A DNA stretch of 48,693 nucleotides from Crystallibacter degradans (GCF_012952295.1 NZ_JABBCH010000013.1:1-48693), one strand, 5' to 3'. Numbered from the stretch's first letter, positions 15,617-24,289 are shown. Notes: generated by a model from the sequence alone, not told the origin. Made by a program: numbers and translations.

Positions 15617-16417
15617 TTACGCGCTGCGCTGGCGTCCGCCGAAGTCATCGGCGATACGCCCGGCCGCCGCCTGCAGACGGGGGAGGATTGTTTCGGCGAT
15701 GGTCTCCTCCGGGCCGCGGTGGGTCTGCAGCGAGACATTGAGAGCGGCGATCAGGTCGCCGCCGCGGCGCACCGGAACCGCCAGCCCGCGCAGGCCGTCG
15801 TCGAGCTCCCGGGAGACCAGGGACCAGCCGCGCTCGGCCGTGCGCTCGACCTCTGCCCGCAGCTCGGCGATGCTGCTGACGGTGTGCTGGGTGTACTTGG
15901 TGATCTCGATGCCGTTGAAGAACGCTTCGCGGCTGGCCGGCGGCAGCCCGGCGACGAGCACGCGTCCCATCGAGGTGGCCCAGGCCGGGAACCGGGTTCC
16001 AACGTTCACCGAAACCCTGAGCATCCGCGGTGCAAGCACGCGGGAAATGTAGACCACGTCGGTGCCGTCCAGAATGCACAGCGATGTCGTCTCGTCCAGG
16101 TCCACGGCCAGTTGCTTCAAATGCGGTTCGGCGATTTGCGGCAGGGTCAGGCTGGAGAGGAAGGTGGCGCCGATATCCAATGCGCGCGGGGTCAGCTCGA
16201 AGACACTGCCATCATTGCGCAGGTAGCCCAAGTCGGTCAGCGTCAGCAGGAAGCGCCTGGCCGCGGCACGGCTGAGGTCCGCCTTCGCCGCGGCACGGGT
16301 GATGGTGAGGCGCGGTTCGTCGGCGCTGAATGCCAGCAGGACTGCGAGGGTCTTCTCCGCCGACTTGACCCAATAGGCAGGGGTCTCCCCGCTGACGGCT
16401 TCGTCGAGCTGTTCCAT
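15617..16417 (-). CDS. IclR-family regulator (PcaR/PobR-like) of the shikimate/quinate locus
   Basis: A 266-residue regulator with an N-terminal winged helix-turn-helix (WVKSAEKTLAVLLAF through LTLTDLGYLRNDG) and an IclR effector domain. The segment DVVYISRV followed by VNVGTRFPAWATSMGRVLVAGL is close to that of PcaR, PcaU and PobR, which respond to protocatechuate-pathway compounds. ATG 16417 was chosen because AAGGAA and AGGA stand upstream; it is 8 residues shorter than the longest frame. It is the last gene of the dehydrogenase-dehydratase-iclR series (gap 35 bp). The two three-half-site operators at 19240 and 19409 are the expected targets; the effector is not known from sequence. Confidence 0.87.
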   Translation of the reverse strand: MEQLDEAVSGETPAYWVKSAEKTLAVLLAFSADEPRLTITRAAAKADLSRAAARRFLLTLTDLGYLRNDGSVFELTPRALDIGATFLSSLTLPQIAEPHLKQLAVDLDETTSLCILDGTDVVYISRVLAPRMLRVSVNVGTRFPAWATSMGRVLVAGLPPASREAFFNGIEITKYTQHTVSSIAELRAEVERTAERGWSLVSRELDDGLRGLAVPVRRGGDLIAALNVSLQTHRGPEETIAETILPRLQAAAGRIADDFGGRQRSA

Positions 16418-16452
16418 GGTCCTAACTTTCCTTGCGGGCAATCCCAGTGATT

Positions 16453-18309
16453 CTAGCCGTGTTTGCTCAGCAGGTATTGCGCGGAGAGGCGGACCGGGGC
16501 GTTGGGCGCGCCATACCCGTCGTAGCTGCGGCGGCGTTCGACTACTTCGAAGAAGACGCTTCCCACGGTGGCCGTGTAGAAGTGCAGGAACTCGCCCTGG
16601 TCATCCCGGTCGTACAGCAGGTTCAGTTCCTGCAGCGTGGCCAGCAACTCCGGGGCCAGCCGGAAGCGGGCCTGCAGGTCCGCGTAGTAGTTGGCCGGGA
16701 TCTTCAGGAACTCCAGCCCGCTGGCCACCGCATTGCGGGCCAAAGCGATCAGGTCGGTGCAGCCAAAGGCGATGTGCTGCGGGTAGGCGGACTCTGCCGA
16801 GGGGCCAGGCTGTTCCATCACCAGCGGGGCGATGTTCAGGGCGAGGCGGACATTGCCATCCTCCGTCCGCATGACCTGACTGCGCACCAGACCTACCGGG
16901 CTGGGTACCTCGGTGGACGGCCGCGGGGCCAGCGACAGTGTGCTTTCGTAGAAGAGGACGCTTTCGTCGAAATGCTGCCAGGGCTGGGCCAGATTGACGT
17001 GGTCGATATGGGTGATCAGGTCCTGGCCGGACCTCGCGGCGCCGTCGGTAGCGAATTCGTCGGTCCAGGCCGCCGTTCCGTCCGGCGTCGCCTCGCAGAG
17101 GAAGATTTCCGTGGAGTCCGGTGCCTTGACCGCCTGGAGCACGGCTTCATTGGCCTGGCTCTGGCGCGGAACGGCGGTGGCCTTGAGCTGGAGGGCGCGG
17201 GAGGCGGCGACCAGGGGGTCTTCGACGTCGAAGGCCAGGGCCGCAATGGTCGGTTCGAGACCGCGGGCCTGCTGCTCGTTGATGATGATCCGGGCCTGTC
17301 CCTGAGTCCACAACTGCACCGGCTTAGTGCAGTGCCGGCCACGGAACGTGAAGCCGAGCTGCGAGAGCAGTTGCTGGACGTGCTCCGTGTTCTCCGCTTT
17401 GACCTCGGCGAAGTTGAAGCCGGTGGGTTCGGCCACCTGCGGCAGGGTGGCCAGCTGCATCGGGAAGCAGGCGTCCGGGCCATCGGTTTCAACCAGGTGG
17501 ACCGAGGTGCGTTCCTCGAGCCAGATCAGCGAACGCATGGCATCGACGGCCGTGCGTTCCTCGTCGGCCTGGCGGAAGACGTCGTTGAAGATCTCCAGCG
17601 ACACCACACCGTTGTAGCCGCTGCGGACGAGGTGGCCCATGAACTTGTCGAGTTCCCAGGCTCCCTCGCCGGGGAAGACCCGGTAGTGCCGGCTCCAGGA
17701 CAGGATGTCCATGCTCAGCTGCGGCGCATCGGCCAGCTGGACGAAGAAGATCTTCTCCGCCGGGATCTTCTCGATCCCGGCAGGATCCCAGCCGCGGGAG
17801 AGGATGTGGAAGCTGTCCAGGCAGGTGCCGATGTTCGCGTGGTCCGCCAGGTCCACGATCCGCATGGCATGTTCGAAATCGTTGACGAACGTGCCCCAGG
17901 CCAGTGCCTCGTAGGCGATACGGATGCCGTAGCGGGCGGCGAGGTCGCCGAGGCGGCGCAGCTGGGCCGCGGCGAGTTCGTCGTCGTCGATCGTGGCGGT
18001 GCCGACGTTGCTGCAGAGCAGCATCAGGTCCATCCCGAGGGCCTGCATCAGCCGGAACTTCGCCTCGGCGCGGTAGAGGTTGTCCGCCAGCAGCTCTTCG
18101 GGCACGCCCTCGAAATCCCGGAACGGCTGGTACAGGTCCAGGCTGAGGCCGAGTTGGGCAGCCAGCGACCGGATTTCCTCGGGGCTGTGTGGGGAGACCA
18201 GCAGATCCTGCTCGAAGATTTCGATGCCGTCGAAGCCCGCGTTCGCACAGGCGTGCATCTTTTCTTCGAGCGTTCCGCTCAGGCAAACGGTGGCAATGGA
18301 GGTGCGCAA
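16453..18309 (-). CDS. quiC: 3-dehydroshikimate dehydratase fused to an HPPD-like domain (QuiC1 type)
   Basis: A 618-residue fusion that would convert 3-dehydroshikimate to protocatechuate. Residues 1-270 are an AP-endonuclease-2 TIM barrel with metal ligands E134, D165, Q191 and E239, the same residues and numbers as in the QuiC1 family. Residues 290-618 are a VOC/hydroxyphenylpyruvate-dioxygenase-like module keeping an iron-triad pattern: H437 (HIDHV), H512 (QHIAF) and E588 (FFEVVERR). The start is TTG 18309, preceded by GAAAGG; this agrees with the family numbering, whereas a start farther up would overlap the dehydrogenase gene by 128 bases. It lies 31 bp after the dehydrogenase and 35 bp before iclR. 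The role of the C-terminal module is uncertain. Confidence 0.92.
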   Translation of the reverse strand: MRTSIATVCLSGTLEEKMHACANAGFDGIEIFEQDLLVSPHSPEEIRSLAAQLGLSLDLYQPFRDFEGVPEELLADNLYRAEAKFRLMQALGMDLMLLCSNVGTATIDDDELAAAQLRRLGDLAARYGIRIAYEALAWGTFVNDFEHAMRIVDLADHANIGTCLDSFHILSRGWDPAGIEKIPAEKIFFVQLADAPQLSMDILSWSRHYRVFPGEGAWELDKFMGHLVRSGYNGVVSLEIFNDVFRQADEERTAVDAMRSLIWLEERTSVHLVETDGPDACFPMQLATLPQVAEPTGFNFAEVKAENTEHVQQLLSQLGFTFRGRHCTKPVQLWTQGQARIIINEQQARGLEPTIAALAFDVEDPLVAASRALQLKATAVPRQSQANEAVLQAVKAPDSTEIFLCEATPDGTAAWTDEFATDGAARSGQDLITHIDHVNLAQPWQHFDESVLFYESTLSLAPRPSTEVPSPVGLVRSQVMRTEDGNVRLALNIAPLVMEQPGPSAESAYPQHIAFGCTDLIALARNAVASGLEFLKIPANYYADLQARFRLAPELLATLQELNLLYDRDDQGEFLHFYTATVGSVFFEVVERRRSYDGYGAPNAPVRLSAQYLLSKHG

Positions 18310-18340
18310 CAGGGGACCTTTCGAAGGCGATGAAGAAATG

Positions 18341-19213
18341 CTAGAGGCCTTGGGCCAGGAGTTCGAGGAAGTGTCCGCGCATGCGGGCCGGATCCGGCTC
18401 GAGCCCGGTGATGTAACGGAAGGCATCGACGGCCTGGCCGACGGCCATGTGCCCGCCATCGAGCACACGGCAGCCCTTGGCCACGGCGGTCTTGATCAGT
18501 TCGGTTTCGACGGGGCGGTAGATAACGTCGGCCACCCAGTGCCGCGGCTCGAGCAGCTCGGTGTCCAGCGGCAGGCCCGGGTGGTTGTACATGCCCACCG
18601 GCGTGGCGTTGAGGAGCCCGTCGGCATCGGCCAGGACGGCGGGCAGGTCTTCCATCGGCGCGGCGGCGACCTGCTGCTCGGGGAAGAGTCCGGCCAACGC
18701 GGCGGCACGTTCGGCGGCGCGGGCCGGGTCAAGATCCAGAAGCGTCAGTTTCCGCGCCCCCTTCTTGAGCAGGGCGTAGGCGACGGCGGAACCGGCGCCG
18801 CCGGTGCCCAACTGCACCACCGAACCGAGTTCCGCGTCCGGCAGCCCGTGGTCCATGCCCATGCTGAAACCGGAAAAATCCGTGTTGTAGCCGATGAATT
18901 TGCTATCCCGGATCAGGACGGTGTTGACGGCGCCGAGCCGGCGGGCGTCGTCGGAAATCTCATCCAGGTGTTCCATCACCAGTTGCTTACAGGGGTGGGT
19001 GATGTTGAAGGCGTTGTAGCCGAGCTCGCGGCCCTGGCGCAGCAGTTCGCCGACGTCTTCGGCCGGACGGCCGAGCGATGTCAGGTCAATGGGCCGGTAC
19101 AGATAGCGGATGCCGTGGTGGTCCGCCTCGCGCTCGTGCATGGGCGGCGTCAGCGACACCGTGATCCCGTCGCCGATCAGGCCGACTAGATATGACTCCG
19201 ACACCGTGCTCAT
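18341..19213 (-). CDS. Shikimate/quinate dehydrogenase, NAD-type, catabolic
   Basis: A 290-residue AroE-fold enzyme. The substrate domain has GDGITVSLTPPMHE, the catalytic lysine K76 in THPCKQ and D112 in NTDFSGF. The nucleotide domain has GTGGAGSAVAYAL. The end of beta-2 reads LLDLDPARA, with acidic residues where NADP-specific biosynthetic AroE has NRT, so NAD+ use is likely, as in QsuD-type catabolic enzymes. With a dehydratase next door, it would oxidise shikimate to 3-dehydroshikimate (and perhaps quinate to 3-dehydroquinate; no 3-dehydroquinase is in the window). ATG 19213 has GGGAAGG upstream. Operator A begins 27 bases upstream, and the TACAAT inside it is a good -10. Confidence 0.9.
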   Translation of the reverse strand: MSTVSESYLVGLIGDGITVSLTPPMHEREADHHGIRYLYRPIDLTSLGRPAEDVGELLRQGRELGYNAFNITHPCKQLVMEHLDEISDDARRLGAVNTVLIRDSKFIGYNTDFSGFSMGMDHGLPDAELGSVVQLGTGGAGSAVAYALLKKGARKLTLLDLDPARAAERAAALAGLFPEQQVAAAPMEDLPAVLADADGLLNATPVGMYNHPGLPLDTELLEPRHWVADVIYRPVETELIKTAVAKGCRVLDGGHMAVGQAVDAFRYITGLEPDPARMRGHFLELLAQGL

Positions 19214-19239
19214 GTGGACACCTTCCCTCGTTCGGTTTC

Positions 19240-19265
19240 TGCACAATTGTACGCATATCGCACAG
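19240..19265. promoter_or_regulatory. Operator A: three-half-site IclR-type site and dehydrogenase promoter
   Basis: Half-sites TGCACAA (19240-19246) and TTGTACG (19247-19253) form an inverted pair. After a 5-base spacer comes CGCACAG (19259-19265), a direct repeat of the first. The palindrome-plus-direct-repeat layout is that of PcaU/PobR sites. On the minus strand, TACAAT (19251-19246) is a likely -10 for the dehydrogenase operon, so the site overlaps the promoter. Confidence 0.72.
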
Positions 19266-19408
19266 AAGATGGAAGGCCGAACGCAGCGGAGGCGGTTGCC
19301 TAACTCTGCTGCCTTGCTGGAGTTGGACGCAGGGTGCTTGAAGGTGGGCGGATCGGGTCTTGCGGATGCCCTGTGAGGTGGGCTACCTTTTAATGACCGT
19401 TCGATTTG

Positions 19409-19434
19409 TGCACAAGTGTGCGAGATGCGCACAG
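19409..19434. promoter_or_regulatory. Operator B: second three-half-site IclR-type site, near the transporter gene
   Basis: Half-sites TGCACAA (19409-19415), GTGTGCG (19416-19422) and, after 5 bases, CGCACAG (19428-19434). It has the same order, spacing and orientation as operator A; 18 of 26 positions are identical, with conservation concentrated in the half-sites. It lies 78 bases before the transporter start. Confidence 0.72.
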
Positions 19435-19512
19435 CCCAGCAAGGCGGGCCATCCGCCTCCGGATGTTTCCCCGGCCCGCCACAGATCCCGCAGCAGTTGC
19501 AAGGAGCACTCC

Positions 19513-20844
19513 ATGACCGCCGTTCACCAAGAGGATGAGGCCTTCGCCCATCACGGCAAAACACCGAAGCGGGCAGCTATCGCCAGCTTCATGGGCAGCG
19601 CCGTCGAATACTACGACTTCTTTATCTTCGGCTCCGCCGCGGCCCTGATCTTCCCGCATGTGTTCTTCCCGGATGAAAGCGCGAATGCCGGCATCATGTC
19701 GCTGGCGACCTTCGGCTTCGCTTACGTCGCCCGCCCGGTCGGCGCCATCTTCGTGGGGCATTTCGGCGACAGGATCGGCCGCCAGAAGGTCCTGATGTTC
19801 ACGCTGGTGCTGATGGGTGCCTCCACGTTCATCATCGGCTGTATCCCCGACTTCCAAACCATCGGTTGGTGGGCGCCAGCCATCCTGGTGCTTTGCCGCC
19901 TGATGCAGGGGCTGTCCGCCGCCGGCGAGCAGGCCGGCGCCAGTTCGCTGACGCTTGAGCATGCCCCCGACAACCGCCGTTCCTTCTTCACCTCGTGGAC
20001 CCTGACCGGCACGCAAGGCGGCCAGATCCTCGCGGCCCTCGTCTTCATTCCTGTGGTGGCACTGCCGGACGAGATCAAGTACGGCATCGGCTGGCGCATC
20101 CCGTTCTGGCTCAGCGCGATTGTCGTCATCGTCACCTACTTCATCCGCCGTTCGCTGCATGAAACCCCCACCTTCGAGGCCGCCAAGGCCAACAACGAAA
20201 TCGCGAAGCTCCCGGTCGCCGTGCTGATGAAGAACCACTGGCGCGACGTCCTGCGCGTCATCTGCTGCGCGTTCATCGCCGCCGTCTCCACCGTCTACGG
20301 CACGCTTGCGATTAAGTACGGGGCAGAAGTGGGCAGTGTCGATGAAGGCATCACCCTGTGGCTGGTGGTCGCCGGCAACGTGGGCGCCCTGTTCACCCAG
20401 CCGCTCTTCGGCAAGCTGGCGGACCGGATCGGCCGCAAGCCGGTCTTTATCTACGGCGCAGTCGGCAGCGCAGTCTTCATGCCGTTCTATCTGCTCTCGA
20501 TGGAGTCGGGCAACACGCTGCTGCAGTTCGCCCTGTCCGTAGTGGTCTTCTCCTGCGCCTATGCCGCGGCCAACGCCGTCTGGCCCTCGTTCTACGCCGA
20601 AATGTTCAGCGCCAGGGTCCGCTTCTCCGGGCTGGCCATCGGCACCCAGCTGGGCTTCCTGATGGCCGGGTTCGCCCCGTCCATCGTCGCGGCCATCGGC
20701 GGGATCCAGGAAGGCGGCTGGGTTGCCACCAGCATCTTCACCGCGGTCATCTGCACCATCGCAGCGGTCTCCGCGCTGACCGCCAAGGAAACCTACAAGG
20801 TTCCGACGGAAGAGCTCGGCAAGCGTGAGCCGGTCACCGTCTAA
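19513..20844 (+). CDS. MHS-family MFS transporter, probable shikimate/quinate uptake
   Basis: A 443-residue, 12-TM major facilitator of the metabolite:H+ symporter family, which includes E. coli ShiA. It has the MHS start GSAVEYYDFFIFGSAAAL, the loop 2-3 signature GHFGDRIGRQKVL and its second copy KLADRIGRKPVF. ATG 19513 has AAGGAG about 10 bases upstream; earlier in-frame starts lie in operator DNA. Divergent transcription from the dehydrogenase operon with a shared pair of operators argues that the cargo is shikimate or quinate. The cargo assignment is inference from context. Confidence 0.87.
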   Translation: MTAVHQEDEAFAHHGKTPKRAAIASFMGSAVEYYDFFIFGSAAALIFPHVFFPDESANAGIMSLATFGFAYVARPVGAIFVGHFGDRIGRQKVLMFTLVLMGASTFIIGCIPDFQTIGWWAPAILVLCRLMQGLSAAGEQAGASSLTLEHAPDNRRSFFTSWTLTGTQGGQILAALVFIPVVALPDEIKYGIGWRIPFWLSAIVVIVTYFIRRSLHETPTFEAAKANNEIAKLPVAVLMKNHWRDVLRVICCAFIAAVSTVYGTLAIKYGAEVGSVDEGITLWLVVAGNVGALFTQPLFGKLADRIGRKPVFIYGAVGSAVFMPFYLLSMESGNTLLQFALSVVVFSCAYAAANAVWPSFYAEMFSARVRFSGLAIGTQLGFLMAGFAPSIVAAIGGIQEGGWVATSIFTAVICTIAAVSALTAKETYKVPTEELGKREPVTV

Positions 20845-20881
20845 CCCCGTCCAGCTCCGACCAGTCGGCAAAGCCAGCGAA

Positions 20882-20926
20882 CGACGCCGGCGGGAGACTT
20901 TTTCACAAAGTCTCCCGCCGGCGTCG
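20882..20926. terminator. Bidirectional hairpin between convergent genes
   Basis: A perfect 20-bp stem (20882-20901 with 20907-20926) closes the loop TTCAC. It lies between the transporter stop (20844) and the convergent luciferase-like gene (ends 20984). No T tract follows on either strand, so it resembles L-shaped high-GC actinobacterial terminators. Confidence 0.75.
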
Positions 20927-20983
20927 CTGTTCAGTTGGGCCTTGTTTGAATGGCCTTGGCTGGTTTGGCCTGGTTCGTGTGGG

Positions 20984-22024
20984 CTACCCTGCGGCGAGCT
21001 GCTCGCGGACGGAGGGTGCCACTTCCTTGCCGTAGAGCTCGATGCTGCGCATCAGCTTCCCGTGCGGGAGCGTGCCGAGGCTGTACTTCATATCCCAGCG
21101 GTCCAGCCCCAGCCCCTTGGCTACCTTGACGATCTTGGTGGCCACGGTTTCGGGCGAGCCGACAAACAGGGCGCCGTCCGGGCCGGCCTCAGCCTCGAAC
21201 TGTCCGCGGGTCATGCGGCTCCAGCCGCGCTCGCGGCCGATGCGTTCCTGCATGTCCACGTAGTGCGGCCACATCTCGTCCTTGGCCTGTTCGTCCGTGG
21301 CGGCGATGTAACCGGGGGAGTGGGCGCCAATGGCCAGCCGGGGCTGGCCGAACTGGTCGAGGGCCTTGTGGTAAAGCTCCACGAAGGGGGCGAAGTTCAT
21401 CGGGGCGCCGCCGATGATGGCGAGCATGAGAGGCAAGCCGTAGTGTGCCGCCCGGACCACGGACTGCGGCGTGCCGCCCACGGCAATCCAAGTGGGGAGC
21501 GATCCCGAGGCTGTCGGCGGGTAGACCGATTTGTTGTCCAGCGGCCCCCGCGTCTGCCCGGCCCAGGTAATGGGTCTTTCCTTGCGGAGCTCGGTGAAGA
21601 GCTGGAGCTTTTCGTCGAACAGGATGTCGTAGTCGGCCAGATCCAGGCCGAACAGCGGAAAGGACTCGGTGAAGGAGCCTCGGCCCAGGATCACCTCGGC
21701 ACGTCCGTTGGAGACGGCGTCGAGCGTGGAGAAACGCTGGAAGACACGCACCGGATCATCCGAGGAGAGCACGGTGACGGCCGAGCCCAGCCGGATGTTC
21801 TTGGTCTGGCCGGCGATGGCCGCCAGGACCACATCCGGTGCGGAGATGGCGAAGTCATCGCGGTGGTGCTCGCCGATGCCAATGAAGTCCAGTCCGACCT
21901 CGTCCGCCAGCACCGCCTCCGCGACAACATTGCGGATCACTTGATCCTGCGGGAGAAGCCTGCCGTCGGCGTCGTAAGTAACGTCGCCGAAAGTGTCCAG
22001 ACCCAGTTCGATTTTCCTTGCCAC
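20984..22024 (-). CDS. LLM-class flavin-dependent oxidoreductase
   Basis: A 346-residue luciferase-like protein of a subgroup different from that at 14576. It carries GLDTFGDVTYDADG at the N-terminus, VGLDFIGIGEHHRDDF, IRLGSAVTVLSSDDPVRVF, GRAEVILGRGSFTESF and PTWIAVGGTPQSVVRAAHYG. These are FMN- or F420-using TIM-barrel enzymes; the EHHR and GRGSF elements favour FMN, but that is inference. The start is GTG 22024, with AGGAAGG 10 bases upstream. The substrate is unknown and its neighbours do not suggest one. Confidence 0.85.
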   Translation of the reverse strand: MARKIELGLDTFGDVTYDADGRLLPQDQVIRNVVAEAVLADEVGLDFIGIGEHHRDDFAISAPDVVLAAIAGQTKNIRLGSAVTVLSSDDPVRVFQRFSTLDAVSNGRAEVILGRGSFTESFPLFGLDLADYDILFDEKLQLFTELRKERPITWAGQTRGPLDNKSVYPPTASGSLPTWIAVGGTPQSVVRAAHYGLPLMLAIIGGAPMNFAPFVELYHKALDQFGQPRLAIGAHSPGYIAATDEQAKDEMWPHYVDMQERIGRERGWSRMTRGQFEAEAGPDGALFVGSPETVATKIVKVAKGLGLDRWDMKYSLGTLPHGKLMRSIELYGKEVAPSVREQLAAG

Positions 22025-22093
22025 GCTGCGGCGCCTTCCTGAAGAGCGGTCAATGCGTTTGCATCATTCGTGGCAACCGCTTGGCACGGGATC

Positions 22094-23518
22094 TTATTCC
22101 GCCCGGGCCGCGGGGTTCTTCATCGGTGCCACGAACATGCCGACCGGCCGCCGGATCCACCACAGCCCGGTGGCCGTCTTTTCCTGCCGGGTGGAGTAGC
22201 GGTAGTGGTAGACCAGCGCCCGGACCTGCCGAGGCTGTTCGCCGTCGAACGGATCGATCCTCAGTAGTTTCAGGGTCGCCCGGTCCGCGGCCAGCAGGCG
22301 CCGCAGGAACGGAATGAACCAACTGTCGCCGGGAGCCCCGAGGGCCAGGAACCACATCAGCCAATCCAGCCTCAGATGGTAGGGCGCGAACTGCCGCGGC
22401 ATGCGTCCGGGGTCCCCGGGCTTGCCCTTGAATTCGTATTCCTGCCAGCTGACGCCGTCCGCCGAGCCTTCCACGATGATTTCGTAGCGCTCGCGGGTAA
22501 TGCTGCCGAAGGCGCCGTAGGCATTGGCCAGGTGCCAGCGGTTGAAGCTGGTATTCATCAGCTGCCGCTTGGAGACCAGATTGCGTGCCGGCCAGAAGCT
22601 GAGATAGACCATCAACGCGGTCATGGCCAGGACGACGACGGCGAACCAGATCGGCGTCGGGGCGTAGCCCGGCGTGAGATCCGGACTGCCGGGGAGGACC
22701 GCGGCGAGGGCGTCGTCGCTAAGCGCAGCGGCCGCGGGCAGGATGGTCAGCCAGTTCAGCCACGCGAAGTTGCCCGAAACCACCAACCACAACTGGGTGA
22801 CGATAATGATGGCTGCGGCAATACTGCCCACGGGCTGCGGGAAGAACAGGAAGAACGGGACCACCAGCTGGGCGAAATGGTTCCCGATGACTTCCACCTT
22901 GTGCAGCGGCTTGGGCAGATGGTGGAAGTACCTGCTGGCCGGGTTGGGCATCGGCTGCGTCTCGTGGTGGTAGTACAGGGCGGTCAGGTCCCGCCAGACC
23001 CGGTCCCCGCGGATCTTGATCATGCCCGCACCGAACTCCAGCCGGAACGTAAGCCACAGGAAAAGCCAGAGCACCGTAACCGGCGGGGCAATCTCATTGG
23101 ATCCCAGGAACGCGGCCAGGAAGCCGGCTTCGAGCAGGAGCGTCTCCCAGCCGAAGCCGTAGAACGTCTGGCCTACGTTCACGATGGACATGTATAGGGC
23201 CCACAGCAGCAGGAAGGCAAGCATCGGCAGCCACGGCGGTCCCAGCTGCGGCAAGCCAACCACCAAGGTTGCGGCCACCGCGGCGCCTGTCCATGCGACC
23301 ACGAGCAGCAGCTTGTCCGAATAGCGCCAACTGAACAGTGTGGGACCGCGGGCGGCCGAGCGGGCCAGATACCGGGGCACCGGCAACAGCCCGTGCTCGC
23401 CGAGCAGGGCACGGAACTGCGCGACGGCGGAGAGGAACGCGATCACGTAGACGGCGGCAATCCCGCGCTGCAGCACCTGCCGCGCGACCTCGAAACCATC
23501 GGCGTTCAACCAGTTCAT
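22094..23518 (-). CDS. Lipase maturation factor family (LMF1/2-like) membrane protein
   Basis: A 474-residue polytopic membrane protein. The family's most conserved stretches are present: TFYGFGWETLLLEAGFLAAFL, FRLEFGAGMIKIRGD, WRDLTALYYHHETQPMPNP, and HKVEVIGNHFAQLVVPFFLF, followed later by the soluble tail QFAPYHLRLDWLMWFLAL. In animals LMF1 helps lipases fold in the ER; bacterial members are common in actinobacteria and of unknown function. ATG 23518 follows GGAAG. It is divergent from a methyltransferase-like membrane protein gene (23611), 92 bp away. Confidence 0.9.
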   Translation of the reverse strand: MNWLNADGFEVARQVLQRGIAAVYVIAFLSAVAQFRALLGEHGLLPVPRYLARSAARGPTLFSWRYSDKLLLVVAWTGAAVAATLVVGLPQLGPPWLPMLAFLLLWALYMSIVNVGQTFYGFGWETLLLEAGFLAAFLGSNEIAPPVTVLWLFLWLTFRLEFGAGMIKIRGDRVWRDLTALYYHHETQPMPNPASRYFHHLPKPLHKVEVIGNHFAQLVVPFFLFFPQPVGSIAAAIIIVTQLWLVVSGNFAWLNWLTILPAAAALSDDALAAVLPGSPDLTPGYAPTPIWFAVVVLAMTALMVYLSFWPARNLVSKRQLMNTSFNRWHLANAYGAFGSITRERYEIIVEGSADGVSWQEYEFKGKPGDPGRMPRQFAPYHLRLDWLMWFLALGAPGDSWFIPFLRRLLAADRATLKLLRIDPFDGEQPRQVRALVYHYRYSTRQEKTATGLWWIRRPVGMFVAPMKNPAARAE

Positions 23519-23610
23519 GTACTTCCAACGTTAGGACCGCCGGCAACACTGTCAAGGCTTGCCCGGCCCGAGGGGTTACATCCCCCGTGTCCCCGGGACA
23601 CAATGAAGGC

Positions 23611-24150
23611 ATGAGGGATGCGGCGCAAGCAGAACACAGGCGGGCCGTCCTCGGAACCGCGGCCTTCGCCGCGGCTCCGGTGGTTGCCGCCGGACTTGTG
23701 CCCTGGCTGCTCACCCGCCGGCAGGCCCGGACCCCGGTACCCGGCGGGCTGCCGGCCAGAGCCGCCGGTGCCGTGCTCACCGCCGGAGGCGCCGCCGTCG
23801 TTATTGAATCCTTCGTGCGGTTTGCGCGGGAGGGCCTGGGTACGCCCGCGCCCATCGCGCCGACGAAGTACCTGGTGGTCACCGGGCCGTTCCGTTACGT
23901 GCGCAACCCGATTTACGTGGCGCTGCTGTCGATGGTCCTCGGCGAGGCGCTGATGCTGGGCCGGCCCAAGCTTCTCGGGTACGGCGCCGTGATGTCCGTT
24001 CCCGTGGGGCTTTTTGCCAGGCTGTACGAGGAGCCGGCCTTGGAGCGGCAGTTCGGCGATGAATACCGCCGCTACAAGCGCAACGTGCCAGGTTGGCTCC
24101 CGCGGCTGACGCCGTGGCGTGCCGAGGAAAGAAGCGGCATCGAAAGCTAG
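23611..24150 (+). CDS. Isoprenylcysteine carboxylmethyltransferase-like membrane protein
   Basis: A 179-residue integral membrane protein with about four membrane segments. The C-terminal ICMT/PEMT signature is clear: GPFRYVRNPIYVALL, then the EEPALERQFGDEYRRYKRNVPGW segment that binds SAM and marks this family. Bacterial members methylate isoprenoid, phospholipid or other small substrates; the target is unknown. ATG 23611 is the start: it begins the conserved protein, and longer frames run into the divergent gene's promoter. A 139-bp gap follows before the exporter gene. Confidence 0.85.
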   Translation: MRDAAQAEHRRAVLGTAAFAAAPVVAAGLVPWLLTRRQARTPVPGGLPARAAGAVLTAGGAAVVIESFVRFAREGLGTPAPIAPTKYLVVTGPFRYVRNPIYVALLSMVLGEALMLGRPKLLGYGAVMSVPVGLFARLYEEPALERQFGDEYRRYKRNVPGWLPRLTPWRAEERSGIES

Positions 24151-24289
24151 CCATCCTCCCCGTGGCGGGTGGCGCAGCGGCCGCCGCATGTGATGCGTTT
24201 CTCGACGCTTTCACGGCTCGCGGCAACGGCCGTGTGGGAGGATAAAACCGGCCAAAAATTCAGCCCGAAAACGCAGGAACGGAGGGGCA

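Noticed and set aside
16432-18333. Long open frame (633 codons) on the plus strand opposite the dehydroshikimate dehydratase gene
   Set aside because: It mirrors codon positions of a clearly functional gene, has repetitive Arg/Gly/Val/Gln composition and no domain. Long antisense frames are expected in high-GC DNA.
18310-18468. Upstream extension of the dehydratase frame to a start inside the dehydrogenase gene
   Set aside because: It would overlap the dehydrogenase gene by 128 bases and add Ser/Pro-rich residues with no homology; the metal-ligand numbering fits the TTG start at 18309.
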